A stretch of 64,000 nt of DNA from Xiphias gladius (taxonomy: Eukaryota > Chordata > Actinopteri > Istiophoriformes > Xiphiidae): positions 15,704,501-15,768,500 of the forward strand of contig NC_053416.1 in assembly GCF_016859285.1 (NCBI RefSeq), given 5' to 3'. A model generated the notes under the pieces. It was given only the letters and a program-made list of their open reading frames with translations. It was not told where the DNA came from and searched no databases. The position numbers were made by a program, and so were the translations under genes. Positions 1 to 14,300 of the stretch are shown in pieces. Positions within the stretch are counted from its first letter, which is position 1. Each line of letters begins with the position of its first letter.

Positions 1-1
1 G

Positions 2-170
2 GATCCAGGGGAAGGACCAGGAGAAGGGCCAGATCAGGGGCCAGTCACTGAGAGGTTCTGCAAAGGAGAAGTCAGAGAACCGATGTGGGAAGGCCCGACG
101 GTACCAGGGATACTGGATGGGGATATCCATGATGAGATTCCAGGAGAGATGAAAAAACACTGGGTATGAG
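2..170 (+). CDS. possible C-terminal exon of an upstream gene (partial, unrecognised)
   Basis: A frame is open from base 2 to a TGA at 168-170, about 55 codons, with no obvious start because it runs off the left edge. It begins with a Gly/Pro/Glu-rich stretch (DPGEGPGEGPDQGP) and ends in IPGEMKKHWV. The composition could be a low-complexity C-terminus, but I do not recognise a family. A 55-codon open frame can occur by chance. No matching acceptor can be judged because the sequence starts here. Confidence 0.25.
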
Positions 171-1781
171 GGAGGTTGAACTTAGTTTGACTTGGTTTGG
201 GATGGGTGCTGCTGTGCTCCCCTGCACCGTATTTATAGGCCTCTCCCTCCCATCCCACCCGGGCTCTTTCGCTGTTCACGTCCTCTACATCCCCCTCCCC
301 TCCATAATCTCCCATGTACACTTCCATAGTGATTCTGCCAGCAGGCTGATTTTTCTGGAACAATGATGTCAACTGTTTATCCCTCCATGGCCCTCATTGT
401 TTCATCTGTCTGACTGTGACTGGTTGTCTCGCTCTCTCTCTCTTTCTCTCTGTAACTCTGTGTGTCTGTCTCTCTCTTCGCCCGGTCATGAGGTGACACT
501 GGCTCGGAGTACTGCTGATGCCCCCATACTCGTTCCCCAGGAAATACCCCTGTCGGGTGTGTGTGTGATTTTGTGTGTGTTTGTTTGAGGAATGGCTGGC
601 AGAGCATTAGCCTGCTGTGGTTCGAGTGCCAGAAGCTTTAGGTTTGTGAGCAGAGTGGAAGTGTGGTTGAATGGGAATTGATGAGTTTGTAGGGGACAGC
701 ATTAGGTGACACTCCAAGCATGTATCATTTTGCTATGAGCTCAGATGAAAAATATGAAGTCCTGTGCAGCAGTTGTGCCAGCCAAAGTTCTTTCAGTCTC
801 TGCTTCATACTCCCAGTTGTGTTGTCTCCAGAGTAGGGAGAACTGCACACGCTGTATTTGCGTTATCTGCAAGCACCGAGATTCTACCGAAACTTTGAAA
901 CCATCGTGCAACCACTGTTGTAGTATAGTGCCTTCCACTCCTTCCTCAGTTACCAAGTGTTAGTGTGTGTTAACGTGAATGGAACGGAACCAGTGGAACC
1001 CACTATAAACGTGAGGTTAATGGGCTGTCATTTGGACAGGCCAAGATGATTGTCGTTACGAAGCAACGAGGTTACTGCAAGGTACAAAAGTCAGCTTTAA
1101 AGTGAGCACACCTAGTAGCTGTAAGTGTGTGACAACTTTGTAACAATTACATGGTAATGGTGAATCCTAAAAGATAGTGTAACAGTAGCAGAACAATTAC
1201 AAGAGTCAACAAGTCCGTGACTGATGTCTATTATACAGCAGTATTTATCTACAGTCGCTACTGGTCATACCAGACCCAGTGAGGCTGTAGCAGTAAAACC
1301 CCTGACTGTGTTAAACTGAGAAACTGTGCATTTTATTGTTAAAGAATGCAGCTTTTGATTTGTAAGAGGAAGGATGTGTTATTTCTTCTTTCAACAGTTA
1401 CAGTCTTTCGTTAAACATGATGGTGTTTTTGTCAGATTTTCCAAAACTAGGCCTTAGAGGTGAATTTTGTTGGTTGTATTTCTTTTTTATTAGTTAATAG
1501 TGTCGAGTTTTCTGGGTGTTTATATAATTTTTTGTAACTGGGTGTATCCGTATTTGCTGACAGGGGTAATCTCGTGGTCACTGATTTTCCTCCTTAAACC
1601 GGATTTAACCACGGTGGCTGTCTACTTTGGTCAAATATCAACATCTCTTGTTCCTATTTAAAACTTCAAATTGGTTGGGCCGATTTAAATGTTGTTTAAC
1701 CAGTACCTTGGGTGAAGTCGTTGTGTTTTTGAACAGAACTAACTGTTTGTGAGTTACTCTGCGTCGTACGCCTTTAGCGTC
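171..1781. other. upstream region of CFAP54, no recognised gene
   Basis: Several open frames of 60-110 codons occur on both strands, but they overlap one another, are rich in simple CT/GT sequence (around 430-580) and resemble no family I know. I see no tRNA, hairpin or clear transposon. The last part should contain the CFAP54 promoter. Confidence 0.5.
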
Positions 1782-1795
1782 GTTACCATGGTGAC
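1782..1795 (+). promoter_or_regulatory. X-box (RFX-binding site) of CFAP54
   Basis: The sequence GTTACCATGGTGAC fits the X-box consensus RYYNYY-N(1-3)-RRNRAC at every position, with a 2-base spacer. It lies 71 bases upstream of the CFAP54 ATG. RFX-family factors use such boxes close to the start of ciliary genes, so the match to a ciliary gene directly downstream is meaningful. Binding itself is inferred. Confidence 0.7.
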
Positions 1796-1865
1796 ATACC
1801 TCGCCTCAGTTTGTTGTTGGATATAGTAGCTAACAGAAATACGTTGGTTGGTTAAAATTAAAGAA

Positions 1866-4800
1866 ATGGACTTACCGGCTTCATATTACGGGGAACTTGA
1901 TAAAAGAAACCCAGTTATTTTGGCATTTGAACAGGACATTAACTCGTTTATAACACTGATGAGACGAGTCGTTTCTTCATCCAGCCAAGACAAAAACGGC
2001 TCTTATGCTAAAGGGTAAGGTATTAAAAGCCTAGGTAACATCAGCTAATTAAAGTTAACTGCAAGCAGTTTATTCCTCTAAAAAACTAAACTTTGCTGTC
2101 AGAGTTACAGTTACTGACAACAACTATTGGAAAAATATTTTTACGTTAGGACGTTTCTAGCAAACGCACATAAACTTTTGGATTCACTTTTGACAGCATG
2201 TCCGTACCTTAGCTAACGCAAATTATGGGCCATCAGAAAATAATATTGCTTTTTTATACAATAATACAGAAGCTAATGCCACTGACATTTTGACGATCTT
2301 GGGCCCCATATCTCCTTAACCCCACCTTTCCAACACAGCAGTGGTGGAATCTAAGCACGTTTACTCAAGTGCAGTAGTTAAGTACAAATTTGAGGCACTT
2401 GTACTTTACTTAAGTATTTTCTTTTCATGCAACTTTATACTTCTACTACATTTCATAGGGAAATTAAATTTCATAGGTACTTATTACTCCTCTACATTTT
2501 GTCTGATGGCTTCAGTTAATTTACAAATTAAGATTTTTGCAAATAAAGCATATAGTGTATAATTATAGATTAAACTACACAGCAGTAAATACAAGTACAG
2601 CTGACATGATTAGTCAGTTAATCGATTAGTTGATTGACAGAAAATTAATTGACATCTATTCTGATAATCATTTAGGTCATTTTTCATGTAAAATGTTAAA
2701 CATTTCATGGTTCTAGCTCCTCAAATGTGAGGATGTGCCCCTTTTCCTTTTAATTGTTTTACTAATTTGAATGTATTTTTAATGATTTTTAGGTTTGGAC
2801 TGTTGGTCAAACAAAAGAAGCATTGTGAAGGTTTCACTTTGGGTTCCGGGTAATTGTGATGGACATTTCTGACGGCTTTAAAGATTTTTACAGACAAAAC
2901 AATTAATGGATTGATTAAGAACATAGTCAAGTCAGTCTAAGTACTAAGTAAGCAATGAATAACCGAAGCTAGTGCTAGTGATTATAAACCATTAGCGGCA
3001 CCCATTCTTGGCCAAATGTACATGCAGAAATTTTAAATTCTGAAATTCTATTTTCTGAATTATTATCAGTCAAGTTGATTGCAAAGAGTGCTTGCTGTGT
3101 GTTATTCAGAGTGCCATATACAGTGTATGGAACAGGTGCTCCAACTTTGGAATAGATTTTATATTACATACATAGTGAATTTACCATATTTAGTGTCGTC
3201 TTGCCAGCCAGTTACATATTGATTTTAAAATTAACCTGTTTTTAATTTTATTTACATTTTGAAGGATTAAAATCCTGGTGGAGATATGGAAAAATTACAA
3301 ACATCGACTGCCTTCGAGGTTGTACCAGGAGCGTATGTTGCAAATTGCAGATTTTCTCTTTGGAATAAAGGTAATTAACAGTAGCCTAGATAATACCTGC
3401 TAACATTTAGTTTCCACAACTGAAATTGATTGCTTTTCCAAATGCATTTAATCAAAAACTAATTCAATCCTTGCTTCACAATTTTATCACTGAACATAAT
3501 TAGGGTGGTGAAGGGAACCCTAGTCAGTGTTGGTATGCTTACTAGAATATTAGTCAGTCAAATGAAGCTGATGCCAAATGCTTAAGGTTCTGCCATAATG
3601 TGATAAATTTAAGCACTCTTTAAGATGGAAAAGTGAAATAGTTTTATTGGTTGTTGGACCCAAAAAAAATGCCTTGTTTATTCTACATTAACACCCTCTT
3701 GTCCCTTAATGTAGTCTGCTACTGCTTGCCTCTTTGCTCTCCTCAGAATTAATAAGTGGATAATTGCTGTGGCAGCTAGAGTGTTGGTCCCTTAATTGGC
3801 CAATTTAGTCTTTAACTCCTGCAAAAGTGACTGCAGCAAATGGACACGGTGTCTTTTGCACAGCACTCATTCATAGTTTCCATTAAGTCTTTCTTCCGTC
3901 TCCTCTTTGCCTGTAGTTGTACCAGCTGGCTCTTTGGCAGGGCTATAGTCTCCACCTGCTGCAGTTCAACTCAGTGAAAATAACAGACGTCACAGATGTG
4001 GACCACTTCATGGCCTGCTTCTTCCCTGAAGGTTTTGATACAGACCAAGATGCTTTTGCCATGAAGGTACATTGTACTATGTGACCTTGTGTGTAGTGTG
4101 TCTCTGTGTGTGGTATGTTTGACTACTGACAGCCTGACACAATTGAAAAGCATGTTATGTGTATTATATTTTGTTATCTTGTGTTAATAAGAAATGTTGT
4201 CATGTGGAGAAAGGTCACTGGTAATTTGAGATGTTTGTACCTGAAACCTGAAATATCTACTGTATATACATTGTATATGTGTGTGTGTTTGTGTGTGTGT
4301 GTCTGTGTGTAGATCCGTGCAATGCAGGGCTGTGCCCTGTGTATATTTGAGCTGGAGAAAAGGCACGGCGTCCTCAGTCAGAAGGTACTCCGTAAACTGC
4401 TGTGTGTGCTGAACTTCATCAGGATCATGATGCGGGCTTTTCAGCAACATGAGCAACTCTGCTGGCAAATATATAATGGTATATTAGTACAACTTATACA
4501 ATGTTGGCCAGTATTTGCTTTTCGTCTGACAGAAAACCTGGGAAGAACTAGTTGAGTTTTCAAAGTGTGAAACACGACAAGAGGAGAATTTGAACATGTG
4601 CCCAAGAGAGAGCGTGTGTGAGGTCCCAGATGCAAGGATTGGATCCACTTAGTTACCATTGTGAATAAAGCTCTTGTAGCCAGAGTAATAGATTAACTTT
4701 CCAAGGGTACCCTAGGATTCCCAGAAATATGTTAGCACTTCTCTTTCAAGAGCAAGATTTAGTGAAAATCACATAGCGTGCTATAACTGAAGTAATGATA

Positions 4801-7800
4801 ATTAATCTGCTGTTTAAATGAACTGAAAAATTATAATATTCTACTGTATTTATTATTATATTATAGAACTAACCAAACCTCAATACTGTGCGTCTTTTTC
4901 TTTCACATCTTTTCCAGGTTCGTTACACATCTACACCATCTGTCGTTATCTGATGACCATGAATTGTAGTGCACAGGTACTTAGAGATAGATGATCGATG
5001 GAACTTATACTACTGTATTTCTTTCTGCAACTGTTACAGACCATTCATCTTCCAAATAATCTTTTCAACAGATTGTTTTTGCCATGTCCAATACACTCTA
5101 AAGCAAAATGTAAAATGGATGAGAATGAGTAATTGTATGTGATTCGTGGTTTGTGCTAATTGTGACTGAAAAACTATTCAAGTTGTGAAAAGTGAGTTTT
5201 CAGTGATTCACTCTTGTCTGCACAGTGGTTGGTGCCCTTACCCTCCCTCTGGTATGTAAGTTTTGTGACTAAGAAAGACAACATGCAACACCTAAAACTG
5301 AGTAATACTTTTATCTAATGAATGATGTGATACAACCAGAAATTAGTGAGTGAGTCATAACATACATGTAATTGTATGTAACATACAATGTAATTTTCTG
5401 TGTAATCCTTTATGCCACTATTTGTGATCCCATTTAGGCACTGGAGTACCTTCTGTGGGCAAGCATCAGTTTAGAGCTGTCAGTCCCTCTGATGACTGCT
5501 AAGAATCTGCCATGGATTGTTACACTCTACTGTTCTGTCTGCCACTGTTACTATGACAACCAGGCTGCAGTGCAGGCAGAGGTGAAAGACACACGTCATC
5601 TGCATCCAGATACCTGCAAACACACAATCATTGCAACGTCAACAGACTGTTTTCAGGCCAATATAATAGGTTATAAATACCAACTGTCACCTGTTCTCAA
5701 TCTGTTTGCAGTTTTTGTGTTCTGCTAGCTTGCCAGTAGTCTATCTGGTGTTAATTTGCTGAATTTTATTATATAGTCCTAATTACCTAGGACTATGTAA
5801 TAAAATTCTGCTTTTATGTTTATATGTTTGCTGTATCAAGATAATACTGTTTCAAACACAGGTTCAATAATGCATTCCCTATGCTTAGCTTTCAGTGTGT
5901 TGAAATAAAATACTGTTGACATGTTTATCATGCATGGAAATTTTGAATGAAATTTAGTCCAAAGATTGAAGTCACATAGAAAAGGTTCTTAAACTGAATT
6001 TCTGAATTTTTCTGAAAGTCCTATTCCCCATTTGTTGGGTTGTTTGTGTGTCTCAAAATGCTTTCAGGAATTTTCCAGGAGAGCCCTTGGAAAAATCCAT
6101 GAGCTAGCAAAGCTAGAGGAGCAGAGTGAAGTTCCTGCCACCAGAGAGACCCAGAGAGCTTATAAAGAAGCCTCTATCAAGGCAGGAAACTCTTCTCATC
6201 AAAATATACTCTTAATATTGTTACTGTGATAAAATATTACGGAGTACAGATCATTTGACAGTGTGTCTCACAGTCTGGAGAGAAAAACGTCAAAAGGATG
6301 CAAGGAACATATAGTGCATGCAAATATAAAACCAAATGCCAATCTACATATCTAATTTGTAAAAGCTGTTTGATGTCCAATGGACATTGCCCAAGTATGA
6401 GAAGCCACATTTCTTCTTGCCTTATAAGCAAAAAGCTGCTTTGCATTCATAACGTCTCTCGGTGGAAACCTCTCAGTGTATAAGACTACAGCGTTGTCAC
6501 TTATTAGATATCCACCGCTGTGCGTATGAATACAGATACAAACAAATTGTTTCCTTCTGAAGATGTATGAATTGTCTTGTGACTTTTTGAGCTAACAGTT
6601 TGTTACATTTGCCTTCACAGATTTGATGTGCTCTTCTTTGGGTTATCAAATTGAAGGTGATTGAGATCTGTTTTTGTTTTTCCAGCTGGGTGCCATGATT
6701 TTCAAGCGGGCAGTGTATGAGGCCAGAAGGAGACCCAAACCCATGTTCAGAGTCAAAACCAAAAGCACACTTAAAGACATACCTAATGTAATAACATCCA
6801 TTTTAATGCTGTATCATCATATTCAGTGTTAGATATCATACTTAAGTGTACTGTTGCTTTAAAGGGCATGCTCAGTGTAGTAGATCATCCAAACACATGC
6901 TTTGCAGTTTTCTCTACTTCATATTAAGCCTTACTTTACCGAATTTATTATAATGGACTTAGGGTCAGGCTGTTTTCTTAGTTGGTAAACCAATTTTGTT
7001 CTTGTTAGATTACCTAAAATTGTATGCCTCCTTGTATCTACTCTAGGTGCCATGGCCCCGTACTACAACAGAGCACATGCTAATGGGCCTGTTTGACAGC
7101 AGCGCAGCACAGTTCTTGGGGATCTTAGAAGCACTCTGGGACAGCACCAGACACCCACTGCAAACAGGGATGCCAGATGAACCAGAGCTGCAGCAGGTGA
7201 TCCTGGAACTCCTGTCTGCTGGCATCAGTATATTATCTGGTTGGTAAAACAAACACATAGCAGAAAAACACTCTGCAGTGATTACAGTACGTCCGTAGTT
7301 AAGCGCAAACATACAGTTGCAGAAAATGCTTTAGAATGCTTTAAATGTAATTGGTTATTTAAGGTGTGCAATGCTCACTTTTTGTATTGAGTAATGTGCT
7401 TTTGTAATGTGTATGTTCCTGTGTGTTAAGGAGTCGAAACTGTAAGTGAGCAAAGGTGTGATGACCACACATACATGTGTCTTAGTGCATTGACACCAAC
7501 ATCCACTCTAATAGATTTAGCCATTAAAGGTTAGTTTTCTTTGCCCTTTTTTCTTATATTACAATTACAATGATGTACACCACTTTATGACACTGTGCAA
7601 GGTGTTTCTTTTGTGAAATGGTTTGGAAATATTGTGTTACAGTGATGTGATCTGCTGTGTTACTAGGAGAAAACAAAGTTCCCTTCATGTCTGCTGTGAG
7701 GTTCATTAAACTACTATTCCAGTACAAGCAGCCAGATGCATTCACTGAACTTGCCAGAGAGATGCTGCAGCTTTTGTCAGTGAGTAGCACACAAGGAATC

Positions 7801-9353
7801 TACTGTTATTCTTATTATTCAGAAAATTGGAATACATTCCATCTCTATCAGTTCTCACTTGTGTATTCTTTTGTTTCCAGTTTGAGTTTGACTTGTGTTG
7901 TGTCTCTGAATGATCTTGAGTGTGGGTGTCTCTTTGTGTCTCCGTGTCAGGGAGTGGAAGGACAGTCATTCAGGAAGGCAGAGATGGAGATCGCTTTACT
8001 TGATGGCTTCAACAGTCTGCTGTCTTCCCAGAGGAACTGTCCTAAACAAGACAACATGATTGATGGTAAAAAAAGTTAAATTGTGCCACATATGGACCGA
8101 TTCAGATCTTTAAGCCTCTAAACCTTTATTTATATAAATTGATTGATTAATAGAAATTGAGTTGTGTCCACAATTTCCTCTCCTAATCAATTTATTGCTG
8201 ATATCCAAACTTCATTGATCTTGAACAGCCTTCTCGCTTCTCTTCCTTGATTGCTTGCGGTTGCCTTCAAACAGAAAGTACTTAAATTACGATAACCACT
8301 GTTTTTCTGTGTTGCCAAGCTGCTATTAAATTTATGAGTATCTTAACTTAATTACTGCCTACTGAATATTACCTAACATGCTTTGAGATAGTTTTTCATG
8401 CTCGTAACCTAGCATTGACAAGGTACCTAATAAGGTACCAATTCTAATGTGGTTTTTGATGTTTGATGTTTCCAACAGACAGACACAAGTCTTCATTCTC
8501 AATGAGTGAAGAGTTAATTTGCCTGGTACACACCCTGCACAAGGCTGTTTGTGGCTGTGCTCCTGTAAGTTACCTTTTTGTGTGTGTGTGTGTCTGTGTT
8601 TGTCTTTCTGCCAAGGATTAGGGTTTAGATTAAAATTAGTTCAGAGGAGGAATTTTTAGCGTATGTGTGTATATACTGTATGTGTGTGTTCGTGTAGGAG
8701 GTGCAGCCAGATGGGGACCTGGTTTTGGATGTTGTGTTATTTCTGTGGGGTCAAGTGAAAGTGGTCATGCAGCGAGATAAGCTGCAAAACCCAGAGTTTA
8801 CACACTACCTTGAGAAGGTAGATAATTACGACAAGGTACGTATTTAAATAGGTAAGCATTACTAAAATAGTTGACTTTTTCTTCTACAGTGAGCGTAGAT
8901 TTTCTTATAAATGCAGTTTTTGGAGTACAGGGCTGAGTAAACTGTAACTTCGATTTTGACTAGATAAAAAACATACATGAACTTATATTTACTTAAATAT
9001 TTCGCAGTGTGTTTATTGCACACATCCTACTTATTTCTGTTCATTTGTGTGTGGTATTATTTTTCAACATATTTGCAGTGGCTGTGGTGTCTGTCTAGAC
9101 TGTGTGAGGTGGCCTTTGCCTGTGACCTGGCAACTGTGGACTGCATAATGACGACAGAGATGATCTACACATTGGTCATACAGCTTGAGAATGCAGCTGA
9201 ACGTAGTAATAAAACACAATGTCCAGGTGAGTGATTAGGTTCTAGCACTTCCCCTCTTTGAATCTGTAGGAAAGCTGAAATCACATATCTTTTGTGCTTG
9301 ATCATAATAGAATTTCACTCTGCTATTTGGTATCTCGTAAACTTCCACTACGG

Positions 9354-9436
<83 letters not shown>

Positions 9437-11322
9437 CGTATACAAATCATTCGTAATATACAGTATATACAATGTTTTCCCACACCATAGTTTTGACAAT
9501 ATGATTATTTTCAAGTCTTTTGTCTTGCAGCTCCTGAAGGAGATGGTGATGGTGTGAAACCAAGCTCTTTCTCTCTTCTTGAGGTATGTCAATGGATGAA
9601 CTGTATATGCATAGCATCAAATGATACTTCCATATATTGTCAAGAGTAAAAAAAGAAAAAAAAAAAGTAGAGTATTCTGTCTCAGATTTTTCAAAAATAT
9701 CACATACAAAAATGCATTGTGCAGTGTGTCTGTGCTTGCAGAGTTCAAGTACCCAGCTGCTTCAGAAGGTCTGTGAAGTGGTGAGGAGCGGTCTTAAAAC
9801 TCTGGCAAAAGGTGTAGCTGCACTGTTGCCCCAAGATTGCTCATCAGTCACTGACTCTAGCTTCATGCAGGTAGGAGGTCAACCTGTCCAACACTCACGT
9901 AAATGAGGTTGGTAAAAGTTAAGTGCGACATTTATTAATTCTACACCAATCTAAGCCAGGTAGAATCAGTATAGATTGAGAATATACTGTGGATGAATGC
10001 TGCTAAAACTTGTTTTCTTCTTGTTCGGATAGAAATTTTGTCCCCACCCTCCACCGACTCCCTCCCTATCTTCTCTGACATCATCAGAAGAGGGAAGTGA
10101 GGAAGATGAAATAAGTAAGAAGGAACAAGAAGAAGTGGAAACTAAGGCAGAATCAGATATTAAAAGCTCTCAAGATACTCAGTCCACACGTGTGCCCCTG
10201 CTGGCTACAGACCTTCATCTAGAGCTGGAAATCATCTACCACAGGGCTTCCCTCAAGTTACTGCAGCTAAATGCAGGTCAGACTCACTGCAGCACTTACA
10301 AAATTACTCAGTGGTGATTTTTGAGAAATCATTAGCCTTTGGCCTACATTGAGTTTGTACTAAATTTTACAATAATAGAAATGGTGAAATGTCCTTATCC
10401 TGCACTTGGTGATTTTTCAACAGAAGTTGAAATCATTCTTAGTTATTGTAAATGTGCTTAAAGAATATTGATTTAAAAATGATATGTATATTAATAAATC
10501 ATGCCCAGTTGTAGACAAAACTAATGGGTTTAAATATGGTGGCTTGTCCTGATACTTCCATTGTTGTGTCTAGTTGCAGAGTCTGAACTGTTGGATCGGA
10601 TCAAGAAGAACAAGGTGTCTGAAGCTCTTTTTCTGATCCAAAAAGCCTTGTTGGTGTACAACAACATGGAACCAAATAAGAACAACAAAACCAAGAGACT
10701 GCTAGAGGTTAAACATGCACTCACAAATATGTATAATGTAATATAAAAAAAAGATTACATATATCATGCCAACTACTGATATTTTTCCAAATTATGTTAT
10801 GGAAAACAGTAAGTAATATTTTACACAGAGCCACTGTCCTGTTAATAAGGCTTAACTGTAATAAATGGGCTCTTGTTTATGACGGTATCTCCAGTAACAT
10901 CTCTGATTGAAGGCATACTAAATAGTGAAATCAACTTGTGTAGTCAGTTTTTGGAATTTAAACCATTTACTTACGGACTAAATGGCAGATTTCATTTCAG
11001 TACATTCTATGTAGGTTGGGAGTCAGACTCAAATGTAGCCACTTTTACATGGGACTGGTGATTGAGGTGAGCTTTAACAAAATGTAATGAATATTCAGCA
11101 TGTTTTTACATGTGCTCTTGCCAGGAGGCCTCCTCCCTGATAGAGAAAGCAGGAGTAGAGGAGAGAAGACTGTTTATCTCCTCCACCTCTAAGACTCCAT
11201 CTGAAAATAAAGTCAAAGTAATAAAGGAGGAAGAAGAACACCCTCCACCACCCCCTATCCTACTCTCACGCACTGAAAACTCCTTAACCTTTGCCCCAGC
11301 ACCTTATAATTTGGAGGGACAA
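1866..11322 (+). CDS. cfap54: CFAP54 exons 1-20 (residues 1-880, CFAP54 N-terminal family region)
   Basis: Exons: 1866-2014, 3265-3370, 3917-4066, 4313-4478, 4918-4976, 5438-5581, 6068-6181, 6686-6787, 7047-7239, 7431-7529, 7667-7779, 7951-8065, 8479-8564, 8698-8835, 9079-9226, 9531-9583, 9742-9870, 10033-10276, 10574-10707, 11125-11322. This is the best conserved part of the protein: Leu-rich helical repeats beginning MDLPASYYGELDKRNPVIL. Exon 18 encodes an acidic Ser/Glu insert and exon 20 a run of five prolines (EEEEHPPPPPILL). Two junctions are unusual. Exon 7 is followed by GC (AAG|GCAGGA). Exon 9 must use the weak donor G|GTTGGT, because the stronger-looking GTAAAA four bases on would give a stop in exon 10. 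Confidence 0.88.
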
Positions 11323-14300
11323 GTAAGGTTTGCTTTCAATTGTGTTGTTAAGTTACTAGTCCAACAAGTAGCAAATAATCCAACACAATTTATATACTTT
11401 TTATCTTTTTCCCTATACTCGTGTTTCTTTCCAGGTGTGCTGGTACCAGCTCTGTGGCCATGCCGCTGAGGGCATTAACCACAAAGTCCGCCTTGGAGAC
11501 TGCAGCCTGCCAGGAACTGGAAATATGGTACAATTTATTTCTTTCATAGAAGAGTGTCATGTCTAGTGGGACACATTTTTGTCATCTTGCATGACCTGAT
11601 GTGTGTCCATGATATTAGCCCTGACTTGGTGTGTTTTCAGGTACCAGCAATATCTGGTGAGTGCGTGTTGAGGGTCGAGGGGCTGGTGCCCAACCAGAAA
11701 TATGTGTTTGCTGTTGCAGCCTACAACAGCCAGGGAAAGCTACTGGGCAACACCATAGGGGGGAAAACATTCCCACTGCTGGCATCGATGCCTGTACCAC
11801 TGCTTTCCGTGTGGGCTCATTTGGCTCAGGTACACTACACACTGGTCCAAAATAGTACCACGTAGCTAACTGTACTATATTATGATGATTAACACTGACT
11901 CACACAGCTGTTGTTCATTATTGGGATTTTGGCAAATGGGCAACTGATAGACACCTTAATACTGATGCCAACGGAGTCAAAGAAAAAAGGCAGGATTATG
12001 GATGTAGCTTTTTTTCCTTCCTCAGGTGGCATTTCAAACAGAGCAGTATGCCTTAGCAAAGAGAGCCTGCAGGGAACTGTGGAACCACTATACCATCCCT
12101 GACCCTGGGTACCACAGTACACAGGATAGATTCGCTACCACAAGGTAAAGAGGCAAACACATCCACACAGTTCAAGTCAAGGAGTCTATAGTTCTTTGCA
12201 TTTGCTTATCTCCTTCTACTCTGTCCCCATTCGCCATGCTAAAGGCTGCATAAACAGGCCCTAAAACGCTCCTCTCCTCACCTGTGTCAGTTGTTCCTCA
12301 ATTCCATCTTCATTGAGACAGAGATCAACATTCAGCAAGGATCTCTCTACTGTGACTCATTCAGTGACAAGGGACCATTTATCTGGGAACAGGTAGCAAT
12401 TTGATATGAATAGAGAAGTATACCTATATTTGCCATGTTTAATGACTACAGCATATAAGAAGTAAGGCCAAACAGTTTGTTTGATAATTATTGTTGATAG
12501 CAGCATCACGGTGTGAAAGTTTATGTCCCTTTTTTGCTTGTATTGATGTGAACAAAGGTTACATTTTTTGAATTAACGTGAACATAAATAAATTATATGT
12601 GTTCGTTTGTGTATACAGGAAGCCAGACTGGCAGAATGTGAGCGAATGCTGGTGGCCATGGACTTGGCGATGTGTTTGAATGATCGTATTGCTGCCATGC
12701 AAGCTGTAGTAAGCTGTTATGGCCTCTTGGCACCTCTAATCTTCCATCAGATCACTTGCAACCCTGTGGTACAGGTATGCAAAAACCACATCCATACAAG
12801 TCTTAGTATTCTCTCATACAATGGCAAACTTTGCCTTGTGTACAATGTTACATAATACAAACTATAAATAATTTATAACTAAGTAAATTTATGCCTGTGT
12901 CTGTGTTCTGCTCAGGTGCTAAAAAAATGCTTGATAGTGTTGGAGGAGAACTCAGGTCTTCTCAAAAAAAAATGGAATGGAAACCTCTCAGAGTCATTTA
13001 TGCACATGATAGCCTGCATCACCTACTACCTGTCGAAGGTGTGTCTGCATGTGTACAGTATATTTAGAGTTTATTCTTTTTAAGTGGGTGGAAACATTAA
13101 AAGTTCCAGTAGTCTTAAAAATGTGTGTGTGAGCTGCATGCTAGAAATTAGCATCAATTCTAAACTTGACTTTAATGCGGTAAAAATACACTTCCAAAGA
13201 AGCACATTTTCATTTATAAACAGGCATAATTCAATCAACATGACACTTACTCTGTTTTAAATCACTGTGTCCTTTGCAAAAATTACTTCAGTACATTTTA
13301 CAGCCATGTTTTATAGAAGATCACTGCATTTATCATTACATTAATTAAAACATTAATAAATAAAAATAAATAAAAACATTAATAATTAACCAGGAGCCGT
13401 GCACAAAATAATTTTTTCTTTCTTCATCTTTCCTGACCAGACATTACGTGTGCTCAGGGAGCATCAGACGGCTTTTGCAGTGATGGACTGTGGTCGCAGG
13501 CTGCTCCAGGAGGTCTGTGATGCCCAGCTGCAGATCAGGAGATTTGTCAATGAATCTGTGGGTGTAAGGAAGAGCGAAGTGTAGATATATTTCATTATTT
13601 ATCCTCTTAGCATTGTGGTAGATCATGAAATTAATATGATTATCCACACTATTTTCAGAATTTTACAAAAGACTGCTATATTTTTAGATGGTGTTATGAT
13701 ATTAGACAATTTTAAATATTCACCAACTGAAGAATATCTTGCTCCACAGTTGTAGTATTTCTGTGTGTGTGTGTAGTCTAAGACGGTAGATCATGCTGCA
13801 GTCAAGGGTGAAATGAAGATAAGTCTTCAGCTGAAGGCACTGCATGTGAAGAACAAGAAAATAATCACATCTGAAGCAGCTCTCACCACAGACAATGGTA
13901 ACACACAGGCACATACACTGGACTCATTCAGTTATTTTTTAATTCAAGGATGTTGAAAAGAAGGTGGTGTGTATACCAAAAAGTTTGCAGTTTCTGACTT
14001 TTTACTCCTAATCAAAGCCGTGTTTGTTGAAAATATGAGGATTACTTTTTTTTCAGGATTTTTTGTTTTTTAAATATGTCTAAATGACTGACCAACCCTT
14101 GAAAACCGACAGTAAGAAATAAAATTCAGTAATATTCATGAATATGTACCATGTACATTATCATTTTTAGGCTACTGTGTAATAATATACTGTATACTTA
14201 CTAAACCTATTCACCAAATCAACCACTACCATGTAACACATCTCTTTTTAAGGACTCAATTTAAAATATTTCATTTCATTTTTGTTTGAGTCCCTCAGCT

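Noticed and set aside
9235..9592. Open frames of His/Thr or Val/Cys repeats on both strands
   Set aside because: They are translations of the (CA)40 microsatellite. The same applies to frames at 37544-37804, 46768-47151, 49258-49575 and 49712-50014.
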